From positions 1,364,001 to 1,428,000 of the forward strand of contig NC_018632.1 of the NCBI RefSeq assembly GCF_000172635.2: a stretch of DNA of 64,000 bases, in the 5' to 3' direction. How positions within the stretch are numbered: position 1 is the first letter of the stretch; the number at the start of each line of letters is the position of its first letter. The DNA is from Alteromonas macleodii ATCC 27126 (GTDB lineage: Bacteria; Pseudomonadota; Gammaproteobacteria; Enterobacterales; Alteromonadaceae). The notes under the pieces are model-generated. The model searched no databases and was not told the DNA's origin. It worked only from the letters and a program-made list of their open reading frames with translations. The position numbers and the translations under genes are program-made. Positions 28,187 to 35,418 of this stretch are shown here, piece after piece.

Positions 28187-28816
28187 ATGAGTACAGAATA
28201 CTTTATCGTGTTAGGCGTTGTTGGCGTCGCATTTTTTGCTGTATCGGGAGCATTGCTGGGGCATGACAAAAGTATCAATGGGTTTGGCATCGTCGTTGTC
28301 GGCGTGATGACAGCCCTTGGCGGAGGTACTTTAAGAGACCTCCTATTAGGAAAACCTATTTTCTGGGTAGAAACCTCAGAGTATCTACTAGCAACCTATT
28401 CAGCTATATTCGCGACAGTCTTATTCATTCGCTATATGCCTTCTCCTTCCAATTTTTACTTTATACTTATCGACACCATAGGGCTTGCTATTTTTAATGT
28501 CATAGGCATCGAGAAAGCACTTATTAGTGGAACCGGAATGATTGTCGCCCTAACGATGGGTATGACAACCGGTATCTTCGGGGGCTTGATGCGCGATGTG
28601 GTTTGCAGAGAAGTACCTTACGTTATGCGTGGAGATGTTTACGCGAGTGCATGTTTTGCCGGTGGTCTCACTTACGCCGCCTTATTTGCCCTAGACATCC
28701 CTTACATTTGGTGCATTTTAGGTTCTATCTCTGTAACAGTTTTAATGAGAATTGCATCGTTGCATTGGGGGGTTAAAGTCGATCTTTTTAGGAAGAGAAC
28801 ACCAAGGCCTAACTAA
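28187..28816 (+). CDS. TRIC-type cation channel / UPF0126 membrane protein (YicG-like)
   Basis: The 209-residue protein has about seven hydrophobic helices and an internal repeat typical of UPF0126. The motif ALGGGTLRDLLLGKPIFWV occurs in the first half and is echoed by TGIFGGLMRDVVCREVPYVM in the second. Each half has a Gly-rich helix break followed by RD. Bacterial homologues of TRIC channels, which conduct K+ and other monovalent cations, share this duplicated three-helix plan. AGAGAGAAGG precedes the ATG. The gene is monocistronic, after the rplS terminator. Physiological role is not known. Confidence 0.8.
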   Translation: MSTEYFIVLGVVGVAFFAVSGALLGHDKSINGFGIVVVGVMTALGGGTLRDLLLGKPIFWVETSEYLLATYSAIFATVLFIRYMPSPSNFYFILIDTIGLAIFNVIGIEKALISGTGMIVALTMGMTTGIFGGLMRDVVCREVPYVMRGDVYASACFAGGLTYAALFALDIPYIWCILGSISVTVLMRIASLHWGVKVDLFRKRTPRPN

Positions 28817-28869
28817 CAGTGTAGAGTCCAACATCGATATGCCCATGAAAAGACTTATTAGCAAATATC

Positions 28870-28897
28870 GGTGAAGCGTCTTAAGTGACGCTTCACC
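28870..28897. terminator. Hairpin between convergent genes
   Basis: GGTGAAGCGTC (28870-28880) and GACGCTTCACC (28887-28897) form a perfect 11-bp stem with a six-base loop. It lies between the channel and crotonase stop codons. There is no strong U run on either side, so termination is inferred from position. Confidence 0.5.
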
Positions 28898-28913
28898 ATA
28901 GCGCCGGTTATTG

Positions 28914-29630
28914 TTATGCCATGAGTGATAGCGATTCTATTAACGGTTTGTTCTCGTTATCGATAGTGTGGATGATATGTTTGTGTAGACGCTTTTTGTG
29001 TTCGCCAAAAATGCCACGCTTTTTATCAAAGGTCTTAGCGTAGTTCAGCGCACCTTCCATCAAGCTCTCTTGTGTATCGTACGCCTTTTCTACCACGTGA
29101 TCTTGCTCTAATTCTTTACCAGATACACGCCTTCCGGAAAGCTTCATTTCATTAAATCTGTAATACGGCATCGCTTTTTTAACAAACTCAATCATACCGG
29201 GCAGAAAGGGGATTGATAAATCTACTTCAGGGAAACAGAAGAAGCCTTTGTCTGCGCGCATAAATCTGAAGTCGCAAGCGCACGCCAAAATTGCTCCGTT
29301 TCCGAAGGCGTGTCCGTTGATTGCAGCAATAACGGGAAGAGGGAACAGAAGCAGCGCTTTAAACACGTCATCCATACCGTACATAAATTGCTTTATTTCC
29401 TCAGTGCGAGCTGCTTTCATTGCTGGCATTAGCCAGTCTGTGTCTATACCTAGACTAAAGCATTTCTCATCATTTGATGTGATCACTAGCGCTTTACAGC
29501 TTTCATTACTTTTAATGGTATTTAACGCTGAAAGCATCTCCTTTGCGAAGAGAGGATTGTGGCGGTTCTCTCCATTTTGCATGGTTAGAATGGCGACGTC
29601 GCCAGTGTAGGTTAGGGCTAAATTTTGCAT
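28914..29630 (-). CDS. Enoyl-CoA hydratase/isomerase (crotonase) family protein
   Basis: The start at 29630 (MQNLALTYTGDVAIL) is chosen because crotonases begin with this beta strand; the frame could be extended 16 residues upstream. The 238-residue protein has LVITSNDEKCFSLGID and PVIAAINGHAFGNGAILACACDFRFM, which carry the two oxyanion-hole backbone positions. Where hydratases have catalytic glutamates, this protein has aliphatic or Asp residues (CFPEVDLSIPFLPGM), resembling delta3,delta2-enoyl-CoA isomerases more than hydratases. Substrate is unknown. It stands alone, convergent with the channel gene. Confidence 0.78.
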   Translation of the reverse strand: MQNLALTYTGDVAILTMQNGENRHNPLFAKEMLSALNTIKSNESCKALVITSNDEKCFSLGIDTDWLMPAMKAARTEEIKQFMYGMDDVFKALLLFPLPVIAAINGHAFGNGAILACACDFRFMRADKGFFCFPEVDLSIPFLPGMIEFVKKAMPYYRFNEMKLSGRRVSGKELEQDHVVEKAYDTQESLMEGALNYAKTFDKKRGIFGEHKKRLHKHIIHTIDNENKPLIESLSLMA

Positions 29631-29678
29631 TGTGTTCTCATTATTATTCCGTGTCGCAATGATACAAAATCCTGACAA

Positions 29679-30058
29679 TAAATGAGAAATTTAGCTTATT
29701 TATGTTGGTCAATTACGCCATTAAATTCGTGGAGCATTTAAAAACGTAAGGGCGGGATGTCACTACAAAGCGTTTGACTAATGAGGTAATTCGGAACAAG
29801 CCTCACTGTCGATTAAAAATTGTGCTATCCCTATGCACTATTGCCATTCAGTCATGCTCATTCGCTTCGAATCTACCCTAGATTAAAGTATTATTCGTTA
29901 TTACTTGCGCTATTACGCTTGAGTTGCTAAAAAGTCAATGACGTTAAAGAAATATAGAAAAAGCTGGTTGTACAATAAAGTTTACATGCAGATTGCACAC
30001 TCTTTTGGCGTTTAATTTTTCGTTTTTTATTTGTAGTTAAGAGAGTAAGAGAGCTCCC
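29679..30058 (+). other. Regulatory region upstream of aroF
   Basis: No gene is seen in these 380 bases. The right end carries a strong TyrR-box match (29969-29986). The start codon of aroF is preceded by AAGAGAG. The region is A/T-rich and also holds the start region of the divergent crotonase gene. Confidence 0.5.
29969..29986 (+). promoter_or_regulatory. TyrR box upstream of aroF
   Basis: TGTACA-ATAAAG-TTTACA matches the TyrR consensus TGTAAA-N6-TTTACA at 11 of 12 fixed positions. TACAAT inside it (29971-29976) could be the -10 of the aroF promoter, so TyrR with tyrosine would block polymerase. A TyrR gene is not in the window. Confidence 0.72.
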
Positions 30059-31147
30059 ATGATCAAGGACACCGTAAATAATGTTCACGTAAGTACCGAA
30101 GATGTACTTATAACCCCTGAAGCGCTTAGTGCTGAATTGCCTGTGTCAGACAAAGCGTTAGCGGCTATCTCTGAGTCTAGAAAGATTGTTTCAGATATCA
30201 TTCATCGTCGCGACCATAGATTGCTTGTAGTGTGTGGACCATGTTCTATACACGACGTTGAAGCCGCGAAAGAGTACGCACTTAAGCTTAAAGAGCTTCA
30301 TGAATCATGCAAAGACACACTATTTATCGTTATGCGTGTGTACTTCGAAAAGCCGCGTACCACAACAGGTTGGAAAGGTTTAATTAACGACCCGCATATC
30401 GACGGTACATTTGATATTGAAACAGGTCTTCGTAAGGCAAGAGAGTTGTTAATTTGGCTTGCAGAATTAGAGCTGCCTGTTGCAACAGAAGCACTGGATC
30501 CAATTAGTCCACAATATCTTGCTGAGCTATTTAGCTGGGCTGCTATCGGTGCGCGTACCTCTGAATCGCAAACCCACCGTGAAATGGCCAGCGGCCTGTC
30601 TATGCCTGTAGGATTCAAAAATGGTACAGATGGAAGCCTAGATATTGCCATAAACGCCCTTAAATCGGCGGCATCGGGTCACCGCTTTATGGGAATCAAT
30701 AAGCAAGGCCAGGTAAGTATTATCGGGACCAGCGGTAATCCAGATGGCCACATTATTTTGCGCGGTGGAAAGCAGCCTAACTACGACTCGGTTTGCGTAT
30801 CAGAGTGCGAGATTGAGCTGCAGGATGCTGGTTTAACAGCGGGCTTAGTAGTAGATTGCAGCCATGCAAACTCTTCAAAAGATTATCGCCGTCAGCCATT
30901 GGTTGCACAGAACGTGGTCAATCAAATTCTAGAAGGCAATCAGTCTATCATTGGCGTTATGTTGGAAAGTCACTTGAAACCGGGTAATCAAAAAGCTGAA
31001 GGTAAAAAGCCAGAAGAACTTGAGTATGGTGTTTCAATCACAGACGGATGTATTGATTGGGAAACAACAGAGAACTTAATATCTCAAACCAGAGATAAGT
31101 TAATAACTGTGTTACCCTTACGCCAAAATAAGCGCACGGTGGCATAA
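30059..31147 (+). CDS. aroF: Class I DAHP synthase (3-deoxy-7-phosphoheptulonate synthase)
   Basis: The enzyme condenses phosphoenolpyruvate with erythrose 4-phosphate, the first step of aromatic biosynthesis. The 362-residue protein has RRDHRLLVVCGPCSIHD, VMRVYFEKPRTTTGWKGLINDP and LDPISPQY of type I-alpha enzymes, and metal ligands in CGPCS, ESQTH, MLESHL and SITDGCIDW. It is the first gene of a probable operon with tyrA, 75 bases downstream. The TyrR box upstream and the partnership with tyrA indicate the tyrosine-sensitive isoenzyme AroF rather than AroG or AroH. Confidence 0.93.
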   Translation: MIKDTVNNVHVSTEDVLITPEALSAELPVSDKALAAISESRKIVSDIIHRRDHRLLVVCGPCSIHDVEAAKEYALKLKELHESCKDTLFIVMRVYFEKPRTTTGWKGLINDPHIDGTFDIETGLRKARELLIWLAELELPVATEALDPISPQYLAELFSWAAIGARTSESQTHREMASGLSMPVGFKNGTDGSLDIAINALKSAASGHRFMGINKQGQVSIIGTSGNPDGHIILRGGKQPNYDSVCVSECEIELQDAGLTAGLVVDCSHANSSKDYRRQPLVAQNVVNQILEGNQSIIGVMLESHLKPGNQKAEGKKPEELEYGVSITDGCIDWETTENLISQTRDKLITVLPLRQNKRTVA

Positions 31148-31222
31148 ATCCAAGCAACGCCTAAAGTGGCAAGAAAAATTTGCCAATAAGCCCCGTGCCA
31201 TTTGATTCAAGGATAAGACAGA

Positions 31223-32377
31223 ATGGCCGATTTATCGCAGCACTTAAAAAAGTTAGATACGCTGCGTGAAGGTATCGACGAGCTGGATACCCAGCTTGTC
31301 GAATTACTCGCAAAACGCAATCAAATTACAACCCAGGTCGGTCAAATTAAGGCTGAAGCTGGTATGCCCGTTTATGTACCAGAGCGTGAAAGAGCGTTGA
31401 TCGCATCCCGCCGTGCTCAGGCAGAAGCACTTGGGGTGTCGCCCGATCTCACCGAAGACTTATTACGTCGAGTAATGCGAGAGTCTTATCACACGCAAAA
31501 CAACAAATATCGCTGTGTGAAACCTGATGTCGACAACGTTGTTGTAATTGGTGGAGCAGGGGCACTTGGCCGTGTGTTTGTGAGCTTGTTCGAACGAAGT
31601 AATTACAACGTTTCAGTTGTTGAAAAAGACGACTGGGAAAGTGGTAGAGCAACATCGTTATTAAGCTGTGCTTCACTGGTTGTTGTTGCAGTGCCTATTA
31701 ATCTAACCGAAGCCGTGATTAGCAAGCTTACTATGCTGCCAGAGGATTGCGTGCTTGCAGATATAACCAGTATTAAAGCTAAGCCACTTGAGGCGATGCT
31801 TGCCGCACACAATGGTCCGGTTGTTGGACTGCACCCCATGTTTGGTCCTGACGCGCCTGGCATGATTAAACAGGTAGTGGTAGTGTGCGACGGACGTGGC
31901 AGTGAGAAATACAGTTGGCTCATTGAGCAAATGCGAATTTGGGGTGCTACCATTCACGACTCCAGCGCGCAAGAACATGACCAAGCCATGGTTTATATTC
32001 AGGTAATGCGTCACTTCAACACGTTTGTGTACGGGCAACACTTAAAAGGTGAAGATCCTAATCTGGAATCACTCACCATGTTTAGCTCACCTATTTATCG
32101 TTTAGAACTCGCAATGGTAGGCAGGTTATTCGCTCAGTCACCACAACTTTATGCCGATATTATTTTCAATAACCCTGATAACTTTGCACTTCTACGTCGC
32201 TTTTACGAACGTTTTGGGATTGCATTGTCATTACTTGAGAATGGCGACAAAAAAGGCTTTGTAGAACAGTTCATGAAGGTCGGCGCGTGGTTCGGAGATT
32301 ATGCGAAGAAGTGTTTAGTAGACAGCAAACAGATGTTGTTAAAAGCGGATGATGGTCAGCTTTTAAGAGACAAGTAG
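31223..32377 (+). CDS. tyrA: T-protein: chorismate mutase/prephenate dehydrogenase
   Basis: This bifunctional 384-residue enzyme makes 4-hydroxyphenylpyruvate from chorismate. Residues about 1-90 are an AroQ chorismate mutase ([23 protein letters not shown]). Residues about 100-370 are prephenate dehydrogenase with the Rossmann motif [13 protein letters not shown] and [12 protein letters not shown]. It follows aroF in the tyrosine operon. No terminator separates it from the pepsin-type protease gene 45 bases downstream, so that cluster may be co-transcribed. Confidence 0.96.
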   Translation: MADLSQHLKKLDTLREGIDELDTQLVELLAKRNQITTQVGQIKAEAGMPVYVPERERALIASRRAQAEALGVSPDLTEDLLRRVMRESYHTQNNKYRCVKPDVDNVVVIGGAGALGRVFVSLFERSNYNVSVVEKDDWESGRATSLLSCASLVVVAVPINLTEAVISKLTMLPEDCVLADITSIKAKPLEAMLAAHNGPVVGLHPMFGPDAPGMIKQVVVVCDGRGSEKYSWLIEQMRIWGATIHDSSAQEHDQAMVYIQVMRHFNTFVYGQHLKGEDPNLESLTMFSSPIYRLELAMVGRLFAQSPQLYADIIFNNPDNFALLRRFYERFGIALSLLENGDKKGFVEQFMKVGAWFGDYAKKCLVDSKQMLLKADDGQLLRDK

Positions 32378-32422
32378 TTTTGACCGACTGTTTATAGCGA
32401 TAGCTAATTTAAGGTAGCCAAC

Positions 32423-33715
32423 GTGACTCGCTCTCTTCGTTTGCCAATTACCAATACTTTCGCTGATGGCGGCTATTGTGTGAGAGCACATATAGGCGCG
32501 CATCAGCAGACCGTTCATCTTATTTTAGATACGGGAAGCTCAACCTTAGTGCTAGGCGACATTCATTATCATGTTGAACGTGATGGTGATGTGAGGTTCA
32601 CCTACTACTCTCAATCAATTAAATATGCTGCAGGAAGTTGGCATGGCCCTGTTGTTAAGACCACGGTGCGCCTGGGCATTTTCGGTCACAGCATTTCGTT
32701 GCCGCAAACTTATGTAGCAATAGCGAAAGAATCGCAAGAGACAAAAGAATCTTGCTTTAAAAAAGCTGACGGAATTATGGGGTTAGCTTATCAACCGCTA
32801 AATCACGCCTATCGTTGCACTGACAAAATTACGTGTGAAATGAGCGAGCAAGCGATTTTTGAAAAAGCGTTGGCCGAGCCTAACGAGTCAGCAATTATTA
32901 ACCTAAAGACAGCTGATTACGTTGCGACCACACTCCCTAGCTACTTTTCTGAGTTAGAGCAGCGTCAAATTAACGCCGATAAATTCGCTTTTTGGCTACA
33001 TCGCTCAAGCGTCTATAACGTAGATGGAAATTGTCTTCGCGCTGCGCTTGCACATAGAAAAAATCATGGCCTTTTTGTAATAGGTGAGCCTATTTTTCAT
33101 CGAGACTTATACGCTCCTCCTATTAGGTCTGTGAAGGTACTCCACGATAAGTATTATAACGTCACGTTAAAAGCCGTAAAATGTGGAGAAAACGAAGGCA
33201 TTAAAGCGCCAGCTTTGGATAAATCGGACGAAGCACGCTGGTGTTCAAATGCGATAGTAGATTCAGGAGCAACGGTGATTGGTTTGCCAGAATCTTTGTA
33301 TAACGAAGTGATCGAGCAGATTTTTTCCTGTGTTGATAACGCGAAAACATTGCTTGAGCCCTTCGCTGCTTTCTCTTTAGAGGAGCAAGGAATAGACTTG
33401 GAAAAGCTAGATTTGGCACAATGGCCTGAACTAACGTTTGTTCTTGAAGGCGATGAGGGTGAAGATGTTTTACTCTCGCTACCACCTGAAGCCTACTGGC
33501 AGGAGCACGCCCCCACATTTAACCAAGCGTCCTTTAAAATATTCCCATTAAAACACTGGCCGAATCAAAGCATCCTCGGTCTTCCGCTGATCTCTCAATA
33601 CTATACAATTTTTGACAGAGGACAGGGCACTAATGGTGTTGTATCGTTTGCACGAAAAGTGACATTGAGTGATACGGTTGACGCGCTTAAACATGTTTTT
33701 GATAAAAACAGCTAA
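32423..33715 (+). CDS. Pepsin-like (A1 family) aspartic peptidase
   Basis: This 430-residue protein has both halves of a pepsin fold: LILDTGSSTLVLGD with catalytic Asp36 and AIVDSGATVIGLPESLY with catalytic Asp280. The flap segment YAAGSWHG is followed by TTVRLG, as in pepsins. Such A1 peptidases are common in eukaryotes and rare in bacteria; bacterial relatives are known from Shewanella (shewasins). The GTG start has AAGG upstream. There is no signal peptide or propeptide, so the enzyme appears to be cytosolic and made in active form. It is 28 bases upstream of the peptide-methyltransferase-like gene and may process a peptide made there. Target is unknown. Confidence 0.85.
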   Translation: MTRSLRLPITNTFADGGYCVRAHIGAHQQTVHLILDTGSSTLVLGDIHYHVERDGDVRFTYYSQSIKYAAGSWHGPVVKTTVRLGIFGHSISLPQTYVAIAKESQETKESCFKKADGIMGLAYQPLNHAYRCTDKITCEMSEQAIFEKALAEPNESAIINLKTADYVATTLPSYFSELEQRQINADKFAFWLHRSSVYNVDGNCLRAALAHRKNHGLFVIGEPIFHRDLYAPPIRSVKVLHDKYYNVTLKAVKCGENEGIKAPALDKSDEARWCSNAIVDSGATVIGLPESLYNEVIEQIFSCVDNAKTLLEPFAAFSLEEQGIDLEKLDLAQWPELTFVLEGDEGEDVLLSLPPEAYWQEHAPTFNQASFKIFPLKHWPNQSILGLPLISQYYTIFDRGQGTNGVVSFARKVTLSDTVDALKHVFDKNS

Positions 33716-33743
33716 AACCTAATAATAAGAAAGGAACAGTTAC

Positions 33744-34514
33744 ATGCAACAAGGCAGCCTAGTATGTGTCGGAACCGGGATGATGGTTGGAGCGCATTTA
33801 TCGCCTATTTGTCAAAGTCATATTGAGCAAGCCGACGTCGTTTTCGTATGTGTAGCTGAGCACTACATGGAGGCATGGATCACCTCTTTGAACAAAAACA
33901 CAGTAAACCTACAAACTTTCTATGGTGAAGGCAAAGATCGCCACGATACCTATGCTCAAATGACTAGCGCAATGCTAGAGCGTGTGGAGAAAGGCGAAAA
34001 AGTAGTTGGCGCTTTTTATGGACACCCTGGGGTTTTTGCAAAGGTGCCTCATGACGCTATCGCAATCGCTAAAAGTCGAGGGTTTGATGCTTACATGTTG
34101 CCGGGGATCTCAGCTGAATCGTGCCTATACGCCGATTTGGGCATAGACCCAGGTGCTCTAGGTTGCCAACACTACGAGGCAAACCAGTTTCTACTATATA
34201 AACGAGAAGTAGATACGGCTGCGTATTTAGTTTTATGGCAGGTTGGGGTTGCAGGAGATTTCTCAAGTGCCGTTTTTACCTCCAGCTCTCTTCAACGAAA
34301 AAAGCTTACTGATAAACTGTTATCTATTTACCAAGCGAATGACAGCGCTATTTTATATGAAGCTGCAACCTTGCCCATCGATGAGTTCAGAGCTACGACG
34401 ATTGCTATTGGTGAACTGCATAATCACGAAATTAACCAGCACTCTACACTTGTCATACCACCAGTTAGTAAACCAGTGATAGATGATGTCGATTACTCCA
34501 AAGGTACTAACTAG
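33744..34514 (+). CDS. Tetrapyrrole-methylase-fold SAM methyltransferase, borosin (peptide N-methyltransferase) type
   Basis: The 256-residue protein opens with GSLVCVGTGMMVGAHLSPI, the SAM-binding start of the tetrapyrrole-methylase fold. YGEGKDRHDTYAQM, FYGHPGVFAKVPH and LPGISAESCLYADLGIDPG follow. The last three resemble, from memory, stand-alone backbone-N-methyltransferases of split borosins (Shewanella SonM) rather than CobA/CysG or RsmI. Those enzymes methylate amide nitrogens of a separate precursor peptide. GAAAGGAAC precedes the ATG. Its TAG shares a base with the GTG of the downstream acetyltransferase. No corrin or haem genes are near, which supports a peptide role. Confidence in the fold is high and in borosin function moderate. 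Confidence 0.72.
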   Translation: MQQGSLVCVGTGMMVGAHLSPICQSHIEQADVVFVCVAEHYMEAWITSLNKNTVNLQTFYGEGKDRHDTYAQMTSAMLERVEKGEKVVGAFYGHPGVFAKVPHDAIAIAKSRGFDAYMLPGISAESCLYADLGIDPGALGCQHYEANQFLLYKREVDTAAYLVLWQVGVAGDFSSAVFTSSSLQRKKLTDKLLSIYQANDSAILYEAATLPIDEFRATTIAIGELHNHEINQHSTLVIPPVSKPVIDDVDYSKGTN

Positions 34515-35017
34515 TGCAGTTCGCTACACCTCGTTTTACCAGCGCTTTACTTTGCCAGCAGTGGAAAGAGGAAACAGCAAGCTTGTACCAAAATAGAAAA
34601 GTTATGCGATTAATAGGTGAGCCCCTTTCTGAGAAGGAAAGTGAAGTAGTCGCTAGTACTTTCATTGAAGCAAACAAAAGGCCTTGGCCAGCACAGAAGG
34701 TCTGGTCGATAACGTGTAATCAAACGCAGGCATTTTGTGGAATTCAGATGCTTTGTAAAAGCGTTTTACAAGACACTGCAGAGATTGGAATTATATTAGC
34801 GCCTTCAATGAACGGAAAAGGCGCGGCACGAGAAGCGATGGGCGCGCTAGTCGAATTTGGCTTGGAAAATCTAAATCTTCACCAAATTGTTGCCCAATTT
34901 GAAAAGCGTCACCTCGCTACAAAACGTCTAGTTACCCAATTAAACTTCAAACAGTCAAAGGACAGCCGTTTTCAGCCAAGTAAAACCAACTTGGTCACAT
35001 ATACCTTTAATCGCTAG
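34514..35017 (+). CDS. GNAT-family acetyltransferase
   Basis: The 167-residue protein shows the N-acetyltransferase pattern: MRLIGEPLSEKE near the N-terminus, FCGIQMLCKSVLQDTAEIGIIL as central strands, GKGAAREAMGALVEFGLENL as the acetyl-CoA pyrophosphate-binding region, and ATKRLVTQLNF near the end, as in RimJ/RimL-type enzymes. The GTG start overlaps the methyltransferase stop by one base, so the two are translationally coupled. In this context it may acetylate the modified peptide or confer self-protection; that is inference. Confidence 0.75.
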   Translation: MQFATPRFTSALLCQQWKEETASLYQNRKVMRLIGEPLSEKESEVVASTFIEANKRPWPAQKVWSITCNQTQAFCGIQMLCKSVLQDTAEIGIILAPSMNGKGAAREAMGALVEFGLENLNLHQIVAQFEKRHLATKRLVTQLNFKQSKDSRFQPSKTNLVTYTFNR

Positions 35018-35091
35018 AATATTTGGTTACATCATACCTAATAAACCAGTAAGTATTTCTGTTTTCAAAGGTAATTGATGCAAATAGTAAC

Positions 35092-35100
35092 TGGTATAAT
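35092..35100 (+). promoter_or_regulatory. Extended -10 promoter before the 70-residue protein
   Basis: TGGTATAAT (35092-35100) is an extended -10 (TGN plus TATAAT). No good -35 lies 17 bases upstream, as is usual for extended -10 promoters. A leader of about 80 bases precedes the ATG at 35189. Confidence 0.6.
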
Positions 35101-35188
35101 ATGTCTAAAATTCTATATATTTGATTAACAACTCATCAAATAGTTGCTAACCTATTAAACATTAATAACTATAAAGTAGAACAAACTC

Positions 35189-35401
35189 ATGAAAGCGCTA
35201 AAAGAACTTCTCGCTATTGCACAAGATGCATCTAAGCAACGTGACACTGATGTAATTGCACAATTTAAAGCTGACCACGCAGACGAACTTTCTCAAGAGA
35301 AAGAAAAAATGTGGTGTCTTTTGATGCCAGAAGATGAAGAGCAAGACGCGCCTGGTGATGTACAAGAGAGTGAAGAAAAGAACCAAGTGTCACTTCACTA
35401 A
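35189..35401 (+). CDS. Small acidic protein, candidate precursor peptide
   Basis: The 70-residue protein has an N-terminal amphipathic helical part (MKALKELLAIAQDASKQRD, then VIAQFKADHADELSQEKEK). It continues with a short hydrophobic patch MWCLLMP (about 41-47) and a strongly acidic tail ending NQVSLH. It has no signal peptide. Its own extended -10 promoter suggests high expression. A helical leader plus a distinct C-terminal segment is the general plan of split borosin precursors, and it lies 171 bases past the methyltransferase-acetyltransferase pair. No family is recognised with certainty; an unrelated regulatory small protein is equally possible. The diguanylate cyclase gene starts 18 bases later. 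Confidence 0.6.
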   Translation: MKALKELLAIAQDASKQRDTDVIAQFKADHADELSQEKEKMWCLLMPEDEEQDAPGDVQESEEKNQVSLH

Positions 35402-35418
35402 CCCTGATAGTTTAAATT

